A stretch of 64,000 bases of DNA from Gloeopeniophorella convolvens (GCA_022496205.1 WTXD01000003.1:1116001-1180000), one strand, 5' to 3'; shown: positions 11,895 through 24,384, numbered from the stretch's first letter. A program made the numbers and translations. Notes: generated by a model from the letters alone, not told the origin.

Positions 11895-13899
11895 ATGCGT
11901 GCTGCTGGCAAGTCGACTCAGGGGCGTCTCATCACGACCTACTCGCATAAGAAGAGCAAAGCCCAAGTCTTCCATGCGTCTTCCTCTCCTATCAAGACCG
12001 TAGATCGCGAAGACATCTCTGTCGCCGAGATGTCTCGGCGTATGAAAAAACGCGCCAGACAATCCATCAGTGATCTTCATCTCTCCCGCGAACAGGGTCT
12101 CGCGGACTCCCAGAGACTCTCAAAGAGGCCCAGGAATACCCCAGATGCTCCTCCTGCTCGCCTACTCGAATCGAACGGCGTTTTTCCTCCCTCGATGTAT
12201 ACAGATTCCCTGATCTCGCTCAACGACGTTACCCACTCAACTCAGTACCAGACTCCGTTCAATCTTTCACCTGCTAGCTCCCCGTCTGCGGCTGATCCTA
12301 TGTCTCCTGTCCCTGTCTCGCGTCGTCGTCTGTCTCGCACAACTTCTCGGACTCTCAAAGAAAACTCAACGGTCAATAAAGCTCTCGCTTCTCCTTTTCA
12401 CAGTCGCTCCACCTCCAAGGCTGGCTCTAGGCGTGGCTCCAAGGCCAACTCTCCAAGGAAGAATACGACAAAACCTAAGTCTTATCTTAAGGCCCGCACG
12501 CGTTCGGAAGCAAACCTCCGAGTGGACGAGAACTACCCTGGCAATACGCTGCTCCCGGTCAGCGGATCGCTCCCTACTCTTGACTCTGCTATATCCCGAA
12601 GACTTGATACATATTCCAACACCCAGTCTAGCGACGACTCTACCGCATATATGCTCCAGCATCTGTCAGAGCAAGATTGGTTCAGGCCCGCTAAGGCTCT
12701 TTCGCACAGTCCCTTCTCCGAAGACTATGTCCCCCCTGAGACCCCCTTCCCCGAATGGGAATGCTCGGCCGATTCCCTTCTAGATGGTATTCCGCTCCAG
12801 ACTTCCACTCCTGTCATCTTCAAGAAGCCTATTGCAAAGCTTGTGTATGACGAAGGAACTCCTAGTGCGCCAAACACACCGGATCGCAACGTAGGTGACG
12901 CCGATGTAGATATGACGGATCTAGGCAAGCCTGGGGGTCTCGCAGGTCCTTCATACAACGAGCATGGGAAGCGGCACTTCAGCAAAGACAGCATCTTCTC
13001 GAGTTCTTTCAATGCTTCTGCTACGATGACTTCTGGCTCTTCTGCTACAATGGCTTCTGGCTTTCCATCTGGAGGCATCAAAGCCGGTTTCACTTCCCAA
13101 AGGGATGTCTTCCCAAAGCCTGCTGGCGTCAACCTGGACGACTCGGGTCCTGTCGTTACAGATCTCAGCGGAATGCTTGACAGCCTCGACATTGATGGTA
13201 TGTGTCGCGCTCATGTTGAAACCTGGCACTCTCCAGATTGCATACCCCTTCAATACGCATATGTTTGGCCCGCGCAGTCGGCTCGCGACCTTCCGTCTCG
13301 TCATATATCGTGGCCGTTGCTTGCGAAAACTTACACTTGCATTCTCAGGTGTGACGAGTAGCTATTCAGGGCTTACCTCGTTGGGTGGCGTCAACCGTTC
13401 TCGCTCGCTTGATAGCGGAACGGAGGTCGTTTCATTCCACTCAAACCTTGACGCTCATCAGGCTGCTGGCAGAAAGCGCGACCGCGCGAGTACCATCCGT
13501 GCGTCTGATTATACGAAGATGCCTGCAATAGCTCCACCTAGACACGACAAGACCTTGGCAGAGGTGGTGCCCCTGACTACGCGGACGCGTTCTGGCACCA
13601 TTCGTCCTGCACGTCCTCCAATATTCTCTTCCTCTGGTACCTGTTCTGGAGCGCCTATGGCGTCCTATGGAGAACCTCGTGACAGCGTCTTTGGTGGTCC
13701 TCTGGCTCTCGCAGGTGTCGATATAACACCGCTTGATACTTCCTTTTCTCAGCAGGGAATACCCGAAGTGGTGGCACCGGCAGCGCGGGAAAAGGTGAAA
13801 GCCGCAGAAGACATGGTCATTGGCGCACCTAGCAATGGAAGCGATGATGAGTTACTCTTAGACAATAAGGGTTGGAACTGGGACGGTAGGTGGGATTGA
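11895..13899 (+). CDS. Ser/Pro-rich disordered protein, function unknown
   Basis: Starts at 11895 (MRAAGKSTQGRLITTYSHKK). The first exon encodes about 435 residues of low-complexity, Ser/Thr/Pro/Arg-rich sequence with many SP and TP sites (for example NLSPASSPS, DPMSPVPVSRRRLS, NTPDRNVGDADVDMTD), suggesting heavy phosphorylation. It contains two short conserved-looking blocks, LQHLSEQDWFRPAK and FKKPIAKLVYDEGTP. An intron at 13199-13346 joins SLDIDG to VTSSYSGLTSLGG. The second exon ends with the striking DNKGWNWDGRWD. A PxxP-rich basic centre and a nuclear-type composition suggest a regulatory or chromatin role, but nothing in the sequence proves it. I know no family name. Both exons look intact. 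Confidence 0.7.
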
Positions 13900-14324
13900 T
13901 GGGAACCGTAACCGTGCCATAACCGTGGATTTCTCGGACAATTTTTTTGGTCAGGACGATGAAGTCCTTTGTTATCGGGCGCAGCATTGTGCCATCACGC
14001 TCTAATCGAGCCTTGCTCTCCATTGTGCATCGAACCCAGCTCTTTTATCGATGCTGCTGCTTTCTACCTTAGACCAGCGTATCTTTAGCTGTAGTCCGAT
14101 ATTGTTGGTGGATACTGTATCGAATTAATTGCCGTAGCCTCTCGGTAATGCGATGTAGTGGCAGATGCATGAACTTTCGATCGAATAATGGACATTCGTG
14201 TCTGCTAACTACTTGTCACGTGGCTGGTAGCGCCGCTCATGGGATGAACCCGGCGTTTCAGGTCCTTGACATCTACCGTCACCTGCAGGACTTCTAGCTA
14301 ACTTGCCCCAGGTTCCTAGAACTT
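13900..14324. other. Intergenic region upstream of the Sir2 gene
   Basis: 425 bp between two genes in the same orientation. It must hold the 3' end of the preceding gene and the Sir2 promoter. No motif stands out. Confidence 0.3.
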
Positions 14325-16862
14325 ATGGGGGATGCTGACATTCAACTGGACTCCCCGCGACAGTTCACTCTCGCGTACTCCTCAAGCTTGTCTGCAAGGC
14401 AGCGACGGGCAATCTACGAGGGTCAAGTACGCTCGTTTTTGGAAGCTTCCGAGGTCTTAGAGATCGAAGAGGATATTTTGGATGATATACTGGACGGCTT
14501 TGAGGGTTTCGACGAAGAACCCAACGATGACGTTTTGGGAGATCAGGGTTTCCTTACCATGAGAAACCTTGACTATGATGCGGCTGGGAACGTCGAACTT
14601 TTGTTACCCTACGGCTTCTACGTCTTTTTTGGTCAACAAGGTGCGGCTTATCTCCGCTTAACTTCTCCCAACTATGCCGGTCCGTTCATAAGTTCCTGGC
14701 GCTTCCCCAGAGCCAACGGCACCTAGATGGAAAAAACAACAGATCAGTGCCATGCAGACCCATCTCAAGCTGCGAGGAAAGTTCGATTCATTGTACTGGT
14801 CTCCTGTATATTCACAACAACACACAGGACTGGGTTCATTCCTTAAGGAATATGTTATCTCTCGAGCCACTCCCATTCCCGAGCTTCTCTGTGCCTTTAA
14901 CATATACTTGGTGAGATCCTGTGACTTAACCCATGGTCGTTACTTATTTGATGCGGACAGTGCGAAGAATTACAGAAGAAAATGCCCCGTACATTGCTGT
15001 ATTTCCTACAAGTCATTCTCTCCCGAGAGTGAGTTTAAGCAACATTTCGCATTCTAACGCCCCTCGACTGGAAGTTCAAAACAGGCTGCAGTTGCGCGAA
15101 CGCCTGTCTCAGTACAGCACGATCCAGGACGCCGTGGAGTTGATCTCATCGTCACGGCGCATACTCATTCTGAGTGGTGCTGGCATAAGTAAGCATGCCC
15201 GCCCGAACATCAGTGTGGACACTGAGCTAACTTTCTCTCGAGGTGTGTCATGCGGCATTCCCGACTTCCGATCGCGCAACGGGCTGTACGCGACGCTGAA
15301 AGAAAAAGGGGAGTACGATCTAGATGATCCACAGCAAATGTACGGCGTCTCCCTTCGCCTCGGTTACGCGCGACGTTGATATACGCCAATCAGGTTCGAT
15401 ATAACCTACTTCAAGGAAAACCCATCTGGTACGTAAACAAGAACCGTCTTCACACACCGTCATTTCTGTTTAGCTCATCAAGTACAGTATTCTAGTGCGT
15501 GCGAGCCGTACCACACTATCCCATGACCCACGTAACACCCTGTGTTCTGCCCAGTTCATTCGCCCAACAAATATACCCTTCAAATTTTATCCCATCACCG
15601 TGTCACCGTTTCATAAAGCTCATTGAGGACAACGGCCAGGTATGTAACCCTCAGCTGTCTGTCCAACGGGCACTGATGCTGATCATTGTAGCTTCTTCGC
15701 GTGAGCTACACCTCTTCAAATAACCCGAGCCGAGCGGATGAATCTCATTGTTGACGGCAGAATTATACCCAGAACATCGACACATTGGAGACCGTCGTTG
15801 GCGTGCGAAATGTCCTGCAGTGCCACGGCTCCTTCGCGACGGCGTCTTGTCTGGAGTGTCGCGTTCGTGTGGCTGGTAGCGTCATTGAGCGGGAGATCAT
15901 GCAAGGCCAAGTCCCCCTGTGTAAGGCCTGCAGCGACTCCGGGAACACGGCGAAGAAACCCAGGAAGGGTCGGCGAAAGCGCGGGAAAAGGCAGGACAGC
16001 GAAGACGAAGAGGATGAGCCTCTCTTCCCACCGTGGATCATGAAGGTGATTAGAATCTCCGCCGCCATGGGTTTCGGACTGAAGGAGCTCTGCAGCCGGA
16101 CATCACGTTCTTCGGGGAAAAACTGACAGACACCTTTGAGGCCTCGCTGGAGCTGGACCGAGGAGAAGCAGACCTTTTGCTCGTAATTGGCACTTCATTG
16201 AAAGTTGCGCCGGTCTCTGATATCATCAGTGGGTCATTCTGTCAGCCGAGAATGCCGACTCTAATGGAGCATACCACTAACAGCGCACCTACCCCACTCT
16301 GTGCCTCAAGTACGTGACACGCATGTTTACGCTGCGGGCATTATGCATTGATAGAGTATTTCAGATTTTAATCAACAAAACGCCGGTAAAGCACATCAAT
16401 CCAGATGTTGGCGTTCCACTGCGTCGCCCCCGCTCTCACACCGCTCACGAAAGTTGTCAGATAATTCTCCTAGGAGACGCAGACCGCATCATTGAGCATC
16501 TCTGTGAGAAGCTCGACTGGACTTTGCCACCCGCGAAGGCAGGGCAGCACCTGAACGTGGAGCCTTCTTCGTCAAAGAAGCGCCGATCGCAGGAGCCTGT
16601 GGGCCCTGCGCCTAAACAGGTGTCGGACAGGTATGTGATTGTAGACTTCCCAAGCTTGACGGGTGTGTGACCAAAAGGCGCGCCTAGTCATGTCTGGCTC
16701 TTCGAAGGCGCCGACGGCGGGAAATGGCTGTCCGACTTCGAGGCCACGCACTCAGACGGCGCGTCGTCATCAAACACTGCCGTCAATGTGTCTTCTCCGC
16801 AGTCGCCCGTGGAGACCCCAGCGGAAGGCCCGCGAGGTGTCAAGAAGGCACGCGCGTCGTGA
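14325..16862 (+). CDS. SIR2: Sir2-family NAD-dependent protein deacetylase (sirtuin, Hst1/Sir2 type)
   Basis: Sirtuins remove acetyl groups from histones using NAD and silence chromatin. After an acidic N-terminus come an N-terminal helical domain (EYVISRATPIPELLCAF; RTLLYFLQVILSRE) and the catalytic core. The core shows ILILSGAGIS, GIPDFRSRNGLY, YTQNIDTLE and QCHGSFATASC with the catalytic His. The zinc site is Cys pairs CLEC and CKAC, separated by a Lys/Arg/Asp-rich insert. Then come KPDITFFGEKL, LLLVIGTSLKVAPVSDII, HLPHSVPQ, ILINKTPVKHINPD and ILLGDAD. The C-terminus is Ser/Pro rich and ends KKARAS at 16862. About a dozen introns are needed. Two exons are only 7 nt (15488-15494) and 9 nt (15692-15700). 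One intron (14777-14827) has a GA instead of GT start but is in frame if retained. All conserved residues are intact. It converges on an acetyltransferase gene. Confidence 0.93.
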
Positions 16863-16887
16863 TGGCATCATCGGCGCGCTTCGTCGT

Positions 16888-18470
16888 TCACCGGCGCAGC
16901 CGCAGGCGGAAGGCATTTTTCGAGGCGCGCGACTGGGGATCCAGATAGTCTTCATAGAAACCGACGATGAACTCTTCAGCTTTAAACCCAAACCGGTTGT
17001 AGAGCAGCTTTTCGGAGTCAGGTCGTTGGCCTTGTTAAGATGGACGGACAACATACCATGGCAGGGTTATTCGCTGACACATGGAGTGTGACATCCTTGT
17101 TTGGATTTCTCTCGATGAGATAGTAGAGCATGGATCTGGAGTGTGTCTGAGTCGTGATACTAAGCTTGGATAAAACAGTGCATACGTTGCAATCTGCGCG
17201 TTCTCCCAGCCCGCACGGACAGCGAGATACGTGATGTAGGTTTCGACAGGTGAGCCGAGCAAGGCACATCCGACCACAAGTCGCTTGTACATCGCAACAA
17301 TCGTGGTCTGCTCGGGTTTGTGCTGCAAAGAGTCGCCGACTATTGAGAAAGGTCAGTGTCATACGAAGCTCTTATTTGAAGGGCCGGTCGAACCATCGAT
17401 CCCTGTCCAGAACGAACGGTGCAGGAGATCATGAACTTGCGGCAGGTGTTCGGCCCTCAGCGTCAGGTAGGTGATGGGGGCCACCGATTCCTGAGGTACC
17501 TCTCTGTCTGGACTACTTTCGATCAGCGATACCTGGTGCTGAAGAGATACAAGAATGGCTAACAATTTGAGAACATAGTGCGCGCGAATATCTTCCATAA
17601 GGTCCATCCATGGGGACCTAGCCTCCCAGTCTATAGCGACCGTGGGCGAAGTGTGGACGCCGAACCCGTTCAGCCGTGACAGAAAAGATCTTTCGTATGG
17701 TGTTGTCTTCATGTTGTAAAGCGCGTGGAGCACTTCCGGGTTGGGGTCTATGGCTTTGGGTGTGGACGGTAGTGCGGTAAGAGAAATTGGAGACTTGGGA
17801 CGGAGGTGGGGACGAGGTAAACCGTGCATCCGCATATGCTGCTCGATAGTATATATTGAGTTCTGTGATCGAAGGCAGGCTCCTGCAAGACGTACGCGTT
17901 GCAATTTCAACTTGCGCAGTACTATAGCTTCGGCCACTGTCATCTCTTCGTGGTCCCTCGCCTCTAATTTCCATATGAGATCCACCTCTTCAGCGGGGGA
18001 AAGAAGCGAGTATGGCCTCCCCTGAGGCAGCCTTAGTTGACCGGAGGATCGAACAGAATCGAATGCAAAGCACCACTCACTACGCCATCTCGCTCATGCA
18101 GCATCCCTACCTCGTCTCTGAGCTTGGCGTACTGCATTAGTTCCAACCCGAAAATGGCGTCAAAATCCACGTCTTCGCTTTCGACAGGCGCATATTTCAA
18201 TGCGAGCACGTCGATAAGGGGCTGCAGCGTGACCGCGGGAGCAGGAGAACTATCCATCGCCTTGACACGCAAGGGCTTCCCATCGCCATGTTTCCTCCGT
18301 TTCATTCGATTTGAACGTCGCCTCTGCCTCGAGCTTGTTTATGTCGAAAGAACAAGGAACTGACAACTCTGGAGGCGTACCGTCGGGCCATCGACATAAG
18401 CTTCGTCGTCGTCGTTGTCATCATCCCAGTCCCCGGCGGTCCCGGCCTTTACATCAGGTAACATGGCCAT
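16888..18470 (-). CDS. GNAT acetyltransferase, KAT14/CSRP2BP-like
   Basis: The C-terminal third is a GCN5-related N-acetyltransferase fold: SFWTGIDV, TTIVAMYKRLVVGCALL, ETYITYLAVRAGWENAQIAT (acetyl-CoA site), MLYYLIERNPNKDVTLHVSA, NNPAM, then LLYNRFGFKAEEFIVGFYEDY. This order and wording closely match metazoan KAT14, the ATAC-complex acetyltransferase. The match is from memory, so the subfamily name is probable rather than certain. The N-terminal two thirds hold an acidic start (DDDNDDDEAYVDGP), a Lys/Arg segment and a helical region around LELMQYAKLRDEVGML with no domain I can name. Start chosen at 18470 (MAMLPDV; 18464 also possible). It ends at 16888, 25 bp from the Sir2 stop codon. At least five introns, all in frame. 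Confidence 0.8.
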
Positions 18471-19047
18471 TGGTTGTGTGTGAATATAAGTCTGACTCGA
18501 AGTTCGAAGCCTGGAGCTTCAAAAACAGTCGAGTTTGTTTAGCGGGGTCAACGCACCGAGCGAGCGCTAAGTTAGTTCTACCAGGAACGGTATCGGGTCG
18601 AAGGTCCGATAGCTGCTGGACGGAAGATGCCGTTGCAGCAGGAGCATTGCCTTGCTTGTAGGGTGCTTTCACGGCCATACCAATCTCAAGTTTGAGAGCA
18701 CTCATTAAATTGAACACGAGGGCTCGAGTACAGGGATGCACCAAGCGACAACAAGTCATTATTATAGACTGCTTTGAAGATTCAAAACGCGAAGAATGTG
18801 GTATAGATCAAGATAGCGCTACATCGTAGGTATACAACAAGAAATGTACATCTAAGAGGGCCGACAGGACAGATCAACCACGCTACAAGAGTAATGTAAA
18901 ATGCCAACACGGGAGCATTAAGCGGGCATACAGCCAACGACCCAAGGCCTGGGTATAGTAACAATGATGGTAGCTGGTTCTGATCTAGCTTGTGGCAAGA
19001 CAACAGGACGACAAATCAACCCGTAGACAAAGAAAGCAAGATAATAA
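18471..19047. other. Gap with an upstream minus-strand reading frame
   Basis: A 101-codon ATG frame at 18454-18759 (minus) overlaps the chosen acetyltransferase start in another frame. It could be a further 5' exon region, a leader ORF or chance. No family motif is visible. The rest of the gap is featureless. Confidence 0.3.
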
Positions 19048-21120
19048 TCACCGAAGACGACCACGAATTGTTAGGCCGGCAGGAAACGTGGCCACGTTCC
19101 AACCATCTTCGATAAGGGAAGCGCGTACAGCGGGCCCTAAAACGCCCTTTCCACCAACCGAATGAACACCACGTCCCGTGATGAATTGCAAGGGGCAAGC
19201 TGTGCTCATTGGTCAATGAGAGAGCTTAATGTGCATGCGGACGGAAAACACACCTTCAGTGGCACCATATTCCTTCAGGAAGTCTTTTGCCAGAACAACT
19301 GCTTCAGCAACAGTGGTGAAATGTAGGTCGACAGTCGTAAGAGAGCTCGATGATTTGCTGAAATACGTCGGTCATGAGCATGCGAGATCGGAGAGGGTCA
19401 ATGAGAACTATCTCACACAGTGGAGCTGACGCGGATCCTTGCGGAGTCCAACGCTTCCTTTCTCATCTCCTCCTGCAGTTTGCGTGCCTACAATAAATCC
19501 TGGTGAGCACGAGTATGACGCGGCCTGAAGGGAGGGAAACACGCGCACCTCTTCGGCATAGAACATTGCCACCTCTCCACCTCTGTTCTTCGCATTCCCC
19601 CCTTTCCATGCCTTGGCGGCCGACATGATTGCCTTTTCACGATGTGCCGCCAAGCCGTCGAGCCGGCGCCTTTGCTTAATCGCATCCCGGGCTCTGACTG
19701 GTCCCACCCGGTCAACAGACGACCTCCGTGCTCCGTTGGCAGTGTTATAGGCGGGGATAAATGCAGCGTGTGGATTCGCCCCCGCGGGTGCCTTTCTGTA
19801 TGGCACAGCGTTCCACGCATTCTGTGGCTGGGGAGGTGGGCGTCCGGGTGGATGACCCGATAGCGGCTTTGTGTGCGCAGTAGATGGGCGATACGTCGCG
19901 TCCTTGGTGGACCCTGGTGGGTTAGGTGCCCTCTCTTGTCGAGGAAGTGGTTTGTAGTGGTAAGGTCCCATCTTCCATTCGCCCGCCAAGTCTGCATCAA
20001 GGCTACGCAACAGCCAGACGAGGTCAAGGGCTTCATCTTGGCGCGACTTCGCCGCGCCCAAGCACAACACAGTGTCCGAGACGAAGCGGTCCTGGTCCTC
20101 AGCATCCAGTTCGTTATATTCGACGCTACTCCGTATCAGTTCTTGCATGCTTGAGAGAACAATCATGTCAAGCGAGGACCCGTCGACTGCATTCGTTTCG
20201 AAAATTGAAGTAAGCGCTTGGCGAGCTGCGGCCGCCGGTGACTCCGATTCGGGTGAGTGAAAGAACGACTTGAAGAACGACTCGGGATGGGGAGGGAGAA
20301 GCGAAGCTAAATGTGCCGAAAGGGAAGATACGGCAGTCCATGCATCGACTTCGGAGAACTTTGGAGGGATGGCAGAAGTTGGTCCGTGACGTGGGGCTAT
20401 TTTGGAGACATGGTGTTGCTGCCGGACGTCATTGACGGCAACGGCCTTCACCTTGCCTTTCCTCTTCTTGGTTTTATAGTCGACGGTGCGCCACTGAGGC
20501 TGGGGGCGAGATACGTCCTCATCCTCCAAAGCGTCCAGCCCGCGCTCCTCGAGGTCCTTCAGATACTCCTGAGTCAACAAGAGTTGGATGACACGTTCGA
20601 TGTCCACATCATCTGCACTGCTACTCCCATGACCAGCCTCGGAGATTGCGTTTGTAAAGCGGGTGGAGGGAACACCAGGGAACGCCGCTTGCAAAAATCC
20701 CAGCGGAGAAGAAAAGGAGGCGACGCTGGAAGACGAGTTTAGAGAAGCTGACGGAGAAGTGGTGTCGGTGATGGCCGAGTCCGCGAAGAAGACTTCTGAA
20801 TTGCCTTCGATGACGCTAGAGTTGAGAGAGCTGCCTTCGATGCGGAAGCTCGAGAGACTTTCGTGTATGTGTTGTTCATCGAGGTCTGCTCCAGCGGCGA
20901 GCTCAGCGAGCGTATGGCGGAGTTCATGAAGTTGCTGCGATGTGGGTTTCCCGTTCTCATATTCGGATAAAAAAGCAGCTATGAGCGAGCTGTCGAGGGA
21001 CGAATACTCTTTCTGCAGTGGAGACGAACACGCGCGTCATGACAGAGATCTAGGGGGTAAAAAAAAAGGCGATTGCACCTGCAGCTCCTCCTGCAACGTC
21101 GACTTTGGTAGCGTTGTCAT
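19048..21120 (-). CDS. DUF1771-Smr domain protein
   Basis: Starts at 21120 (MTTLPKSTLQEELQ). One intron later comes KEYSSLDSSLIAAFLSEYEN. A long helical and Ser-rich N-terminal part follows with a CUE-like or helical segment (DIERVIQLLLTQEYLKDLEE). Near the C-terminus is a DUF1771 helix pair (AAHREKAIMSAAKAWKGGN; FYAEEARKLQEEMRKEA). Next is an Smr domain: VDLHFTTVAEAVVLAKDFL in one exon and QFITGRGVHSVGGKGVLGPA, DGWNV and TIRGRLR in the last. Smr domains bind or nick nucleic acid. The DUF1771-Smr pair is typical of eukaryotic proteins linked to no-go mRNA decay (Cue2, N4BP2). Function here is inferred from domains. The last intron donors are consensus GTGAG and GTGTG, and all joins keep frame. 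About 600 residues. Confidence 0.85.
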
Positions 21121-21420
21121 ACGTTGTATGAGTGCTGTTCGTGGCGATAACGCGTAGAAGGAGGAGAAAGGATGGGGAAGATGAAGAGCAAGATTAGATT
21201 TGTGGGTGGGTGTGGCGATGATCAGCAGCAGTCAGCAACATCGAAACGATGCGGTTTGCGTTGCAGGTGGCCGTGTCGCAGCGGGCCGGGCATCCGCTTC
21301 CCTCAAGGCAGCGACCTGCAGCGACAGTGCCATCCCTTGTCAACAAACCACTCAGCAACCCCTAATATCCCTCCAACACCGTTGTACTCTCCTTGTTGTA
21401 TCCCAGTGTAACTTCTCGCC

Positions 21421-21998
21421 ATGCTATTCTATATCTCTATCTTCGCCTTTTCTGCACTCTTGTTCATGAGTAAGCATCTCGCTCTGATATCTGTCCGCTG
21501 TCACTCACTCGGGCACGTTGCGTCCACAAATATCAGTCCTGTACCGCTATCGCGCTCATCTTCCCCTCCCTGAGCGCCTACGGTCGCTTAGCATTCCTCA
21601 TATCTCGCGTGAGAACTATGCGCCTCTCTCGACCTTCGCCGATCAGGCGAACGCTGGTATGACGAGCTCAACATTCGACATCGAGGCGGACAACATCTTC
21701 CAAGGAGATGCAAGGGTCGGTCTTGACGAGCAAGGAACGCAGGAAGTTATGGAGATCATGAGGAGGGAACACGTCAAGTACGTCTCATCACCGAAATGCC
21801 GTTTCTAGGCCCTGACTCCGCGCCCCGACCCTAGTTTTGATCAGGCCAGGCTTATTCGCCATAATCGATACCTCGCGGCGAACGGCATCGACCCATCTGG
21901 TGAGCCTTTAGTCTCAGCGTTAGACACCATATGTATATGTTAATTCAACTTGATTTTCAGGTATGCCTCTTGACGCAAAGGCAGTTACCCGCCTGTAG
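21421..21998 (+). CDS. DUF2015/UPF0357 family small membrane protein
   Basis: Starts at 21421 with a hydrophobic N-terminal segment (MLFYISIFAFSALLFM), then ILYRYRAHLPLP. A Ser/Thr-rich stretch leads to FDIEADNIFQGDARVGLDE and MEIMRREHV. The last exons give NFDQARLIRHNRYLAANGID and GMPLDAKAVTRL, the characteristic end of this fungal family (budding-yeast relative YCL012C). Three introns of ordinary size keep frame. About 120 residues, as in the family. The role is unknown; one N-terminal membrane helix or signal anchor is predicted from composition. The 300-bp gap to the divergent Smr gene holds both promoters. Confidence 0.85.
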
Positions 21999-24384
21999 TA
22001 TCATCGTACATCGACTTCCTGTAACAGCTGACCGCCCTTCATTAATTCTCGGGGACCTTTTTCATTGTTCAGGATGCCTCGTGTGCATGCTCGTCAGAGT
22101 ATGCGGTTCGTCACATTCTGGCCATCACAGCAAGGCGTTCAAAGCGATTGAAGCGGATATTTGTCATTGAAATGATGCATTGCCATGACTACTAATGATT
22201 GTCCGCTATGATAGTCGTTTCTCCGACCCCGGCCCCGGCCGTGTACCAAGGTCCGAGTCGCAGATAAGCGGCAAGGGTAGCATATCGGAACGAAGGCAGT
22301 CGGGCCCTTGCTGGCCCTTGCTGTGGCTAACGTTCGCATTCGCTTCGGGGATGCTATGGACTTCCGGTGGGTATCTCGGACTCCGCATTACACAGTGGTG
22401 CTCAAACCAAGGCGATCTGGGCGTTATCCGCAGGAAAGGTAACATTGCTAGTCAGCATAGAAGACTTACAACAAGTTGAGCGCATATCGTGTTATCATGG
22501 CTGCCCCAGCGCTCAACGTCAACCCTCAATCAACTGATGAAGAATGGAGTGAAGACTCATTCTCGTGTTCCCACACTAATGTTAGTCTCCACGTGCAGGG
22601 AGGGGTCGATCGGCTTTAAGAGAAGGCGTTAACGCGGTCGTCTCGGTCGTGCGGACCAGTCGCGCGAACTCGGGCCGCCTGTGCATTGCCGCCGGCTGAA
22701 TGCTTGCTACATAGGTTCTATATGGGCAGCACGCATATGCCCTGGAGCTGTCCTCCGTACAATGCGTCGCTCAGTCTCAAGTCACTAGTCACTGGCTACG
22801 GTCTGTTCGGAAGCATGTGTTCGCTCTTTGATTCTCTCGCCAGCGGGTTTGGCTACGGTTTGTGTATAGCCCTTTAGCTCATCTTGTCGGGAATCTTCCT
22901 ATGTACGCGTCGCGAGTCTCAGAATCACACACAGCATGGCCGAGCCGCACGGGGCCCCAACAGTAATTGCCGTGATCTGCAGGCCGTAAGTTGAAGACGA
23001 GACAACAGTTTAATTCCATTTGCACACAATCGAACGTGTTGTCTTCCTCGGAGAAGAGATACATAACGGTTCACGTTTTTAACGTGCATTGCCGACAAGA
23101 CTCACGAACAGGTCGGGACTGACCGGATCTCAATACCCAACCCTCCACGATCACTTCAAGCAGCATAGTATGCGGCCAACCGTCACCCTGGATCGCGAAC
23201 TTCAACTTTCGCGTTGCCGCGGACCTTGAACGCGTTGAACGTAAGAACAAGCGATTGATGACCCATTACAACGCTAACCTGCACTGTTGGCAAGGCTATC
23301 TAGTGGGGCCGTGTTCCGCGGCGATCGCAACAGCGTTATCAGCACAAACGGTAAGTCCTTGTATGCGTCGTTGCGGCATTCTCAATGATGCAGTGAAACT
23401 CAGGTCTCAAGATCTCAAACTCAAAGGCGGCCGCGCAATGTCCGATTCCTGACTAACGCAGCGCAAAGCGGTGTGAATATCTCTACTGCCTCCCTTGTAT
23501 TCGGCCGTATCATCTCGTACTATCCAGCCATCAACGTCAGGCTAGCAAGATCCTTCCGGGCGCGCTGCCGCCGTATCTATATGACTAATCGTCCGGACTA
23601 TGCACTGGGAGATTCGGAAGCGCTATTGCACCTCTTACCGGATTGCCTTCTTTGGAAGCCCATCACCCGCATATGGCAATAGCTATCAGCCGCCGACTCA
23701 ACCAATGACCAGTTTTATTGCCAACCTTTCTCTGGTGCGTTGTGAAGCGTCGGATTGAACTCGAAGATAACCCAACAGTGCACCACGTTACGCTCAAGTA
23801 GTATCGCCATGTATCAGGCTCGAATTTGAGGTCTGATACCCCGGAAGCCCGCGGGCCTTTGGCGGACTACGGGGACCACGGCATGACTCGGAAGCCTCGA
23901 AGTCTTCGTGGTTGCGCGGTGGTGAGCTAATTCTGTAATTCTTGATTGATTGAAGCCTCCTCTCTCATAGGCTTGAGCCGCCGCCGACCCGCTTGCGAGC
24001 TATGGTGGTGGGACTTTGTGTGGCCGAGGTCTTGCCTCAGTCCTTAGCCTGACGTTGTGGAGCCAGGACGACGTGCCCCAAGATCATATTACGTAGTATT
24101 GCAATGGCTGTGACTGTTCCTGGCTCAGGCTGTTCCCTTTGCACCGGAGGATTGGCCACTGTACACTGCTCGCTTGATATTCGCGACACGCATGAGAGCA
24201 GGCTTAGCGAAGCCATCGGGGCCGGATTTGAGATATAAGGAGTCGAAAAGTTGGCCGAGATACTGTACCGTCGTTCTCTCAAGCCCACCTCTACCGATAA
24301 ATAGCCCATCTCACCGTCGCATCTTCTTCCCCCAACAGCTTCACTACACAGTATCCTCGTCCTTCCTCCCCTCCCACTTCATCC
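21999..24384. other. 2.4-kb gene-poor stretch
   Basis: No frame exceeds about 95 codons, and none carries a recognisable motif or links to neighbours by splicing. A short frame near 22.69-22.88 kb (Gly/Ser/Leu rich) and another near 23.47-23.68 kb look vaguely protein-like but are too short to support. No terminal repeats, tRNA or tandem repeat were seen. It may hold decayed sequence or a non-coding transcript. Confidence 0.4.
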
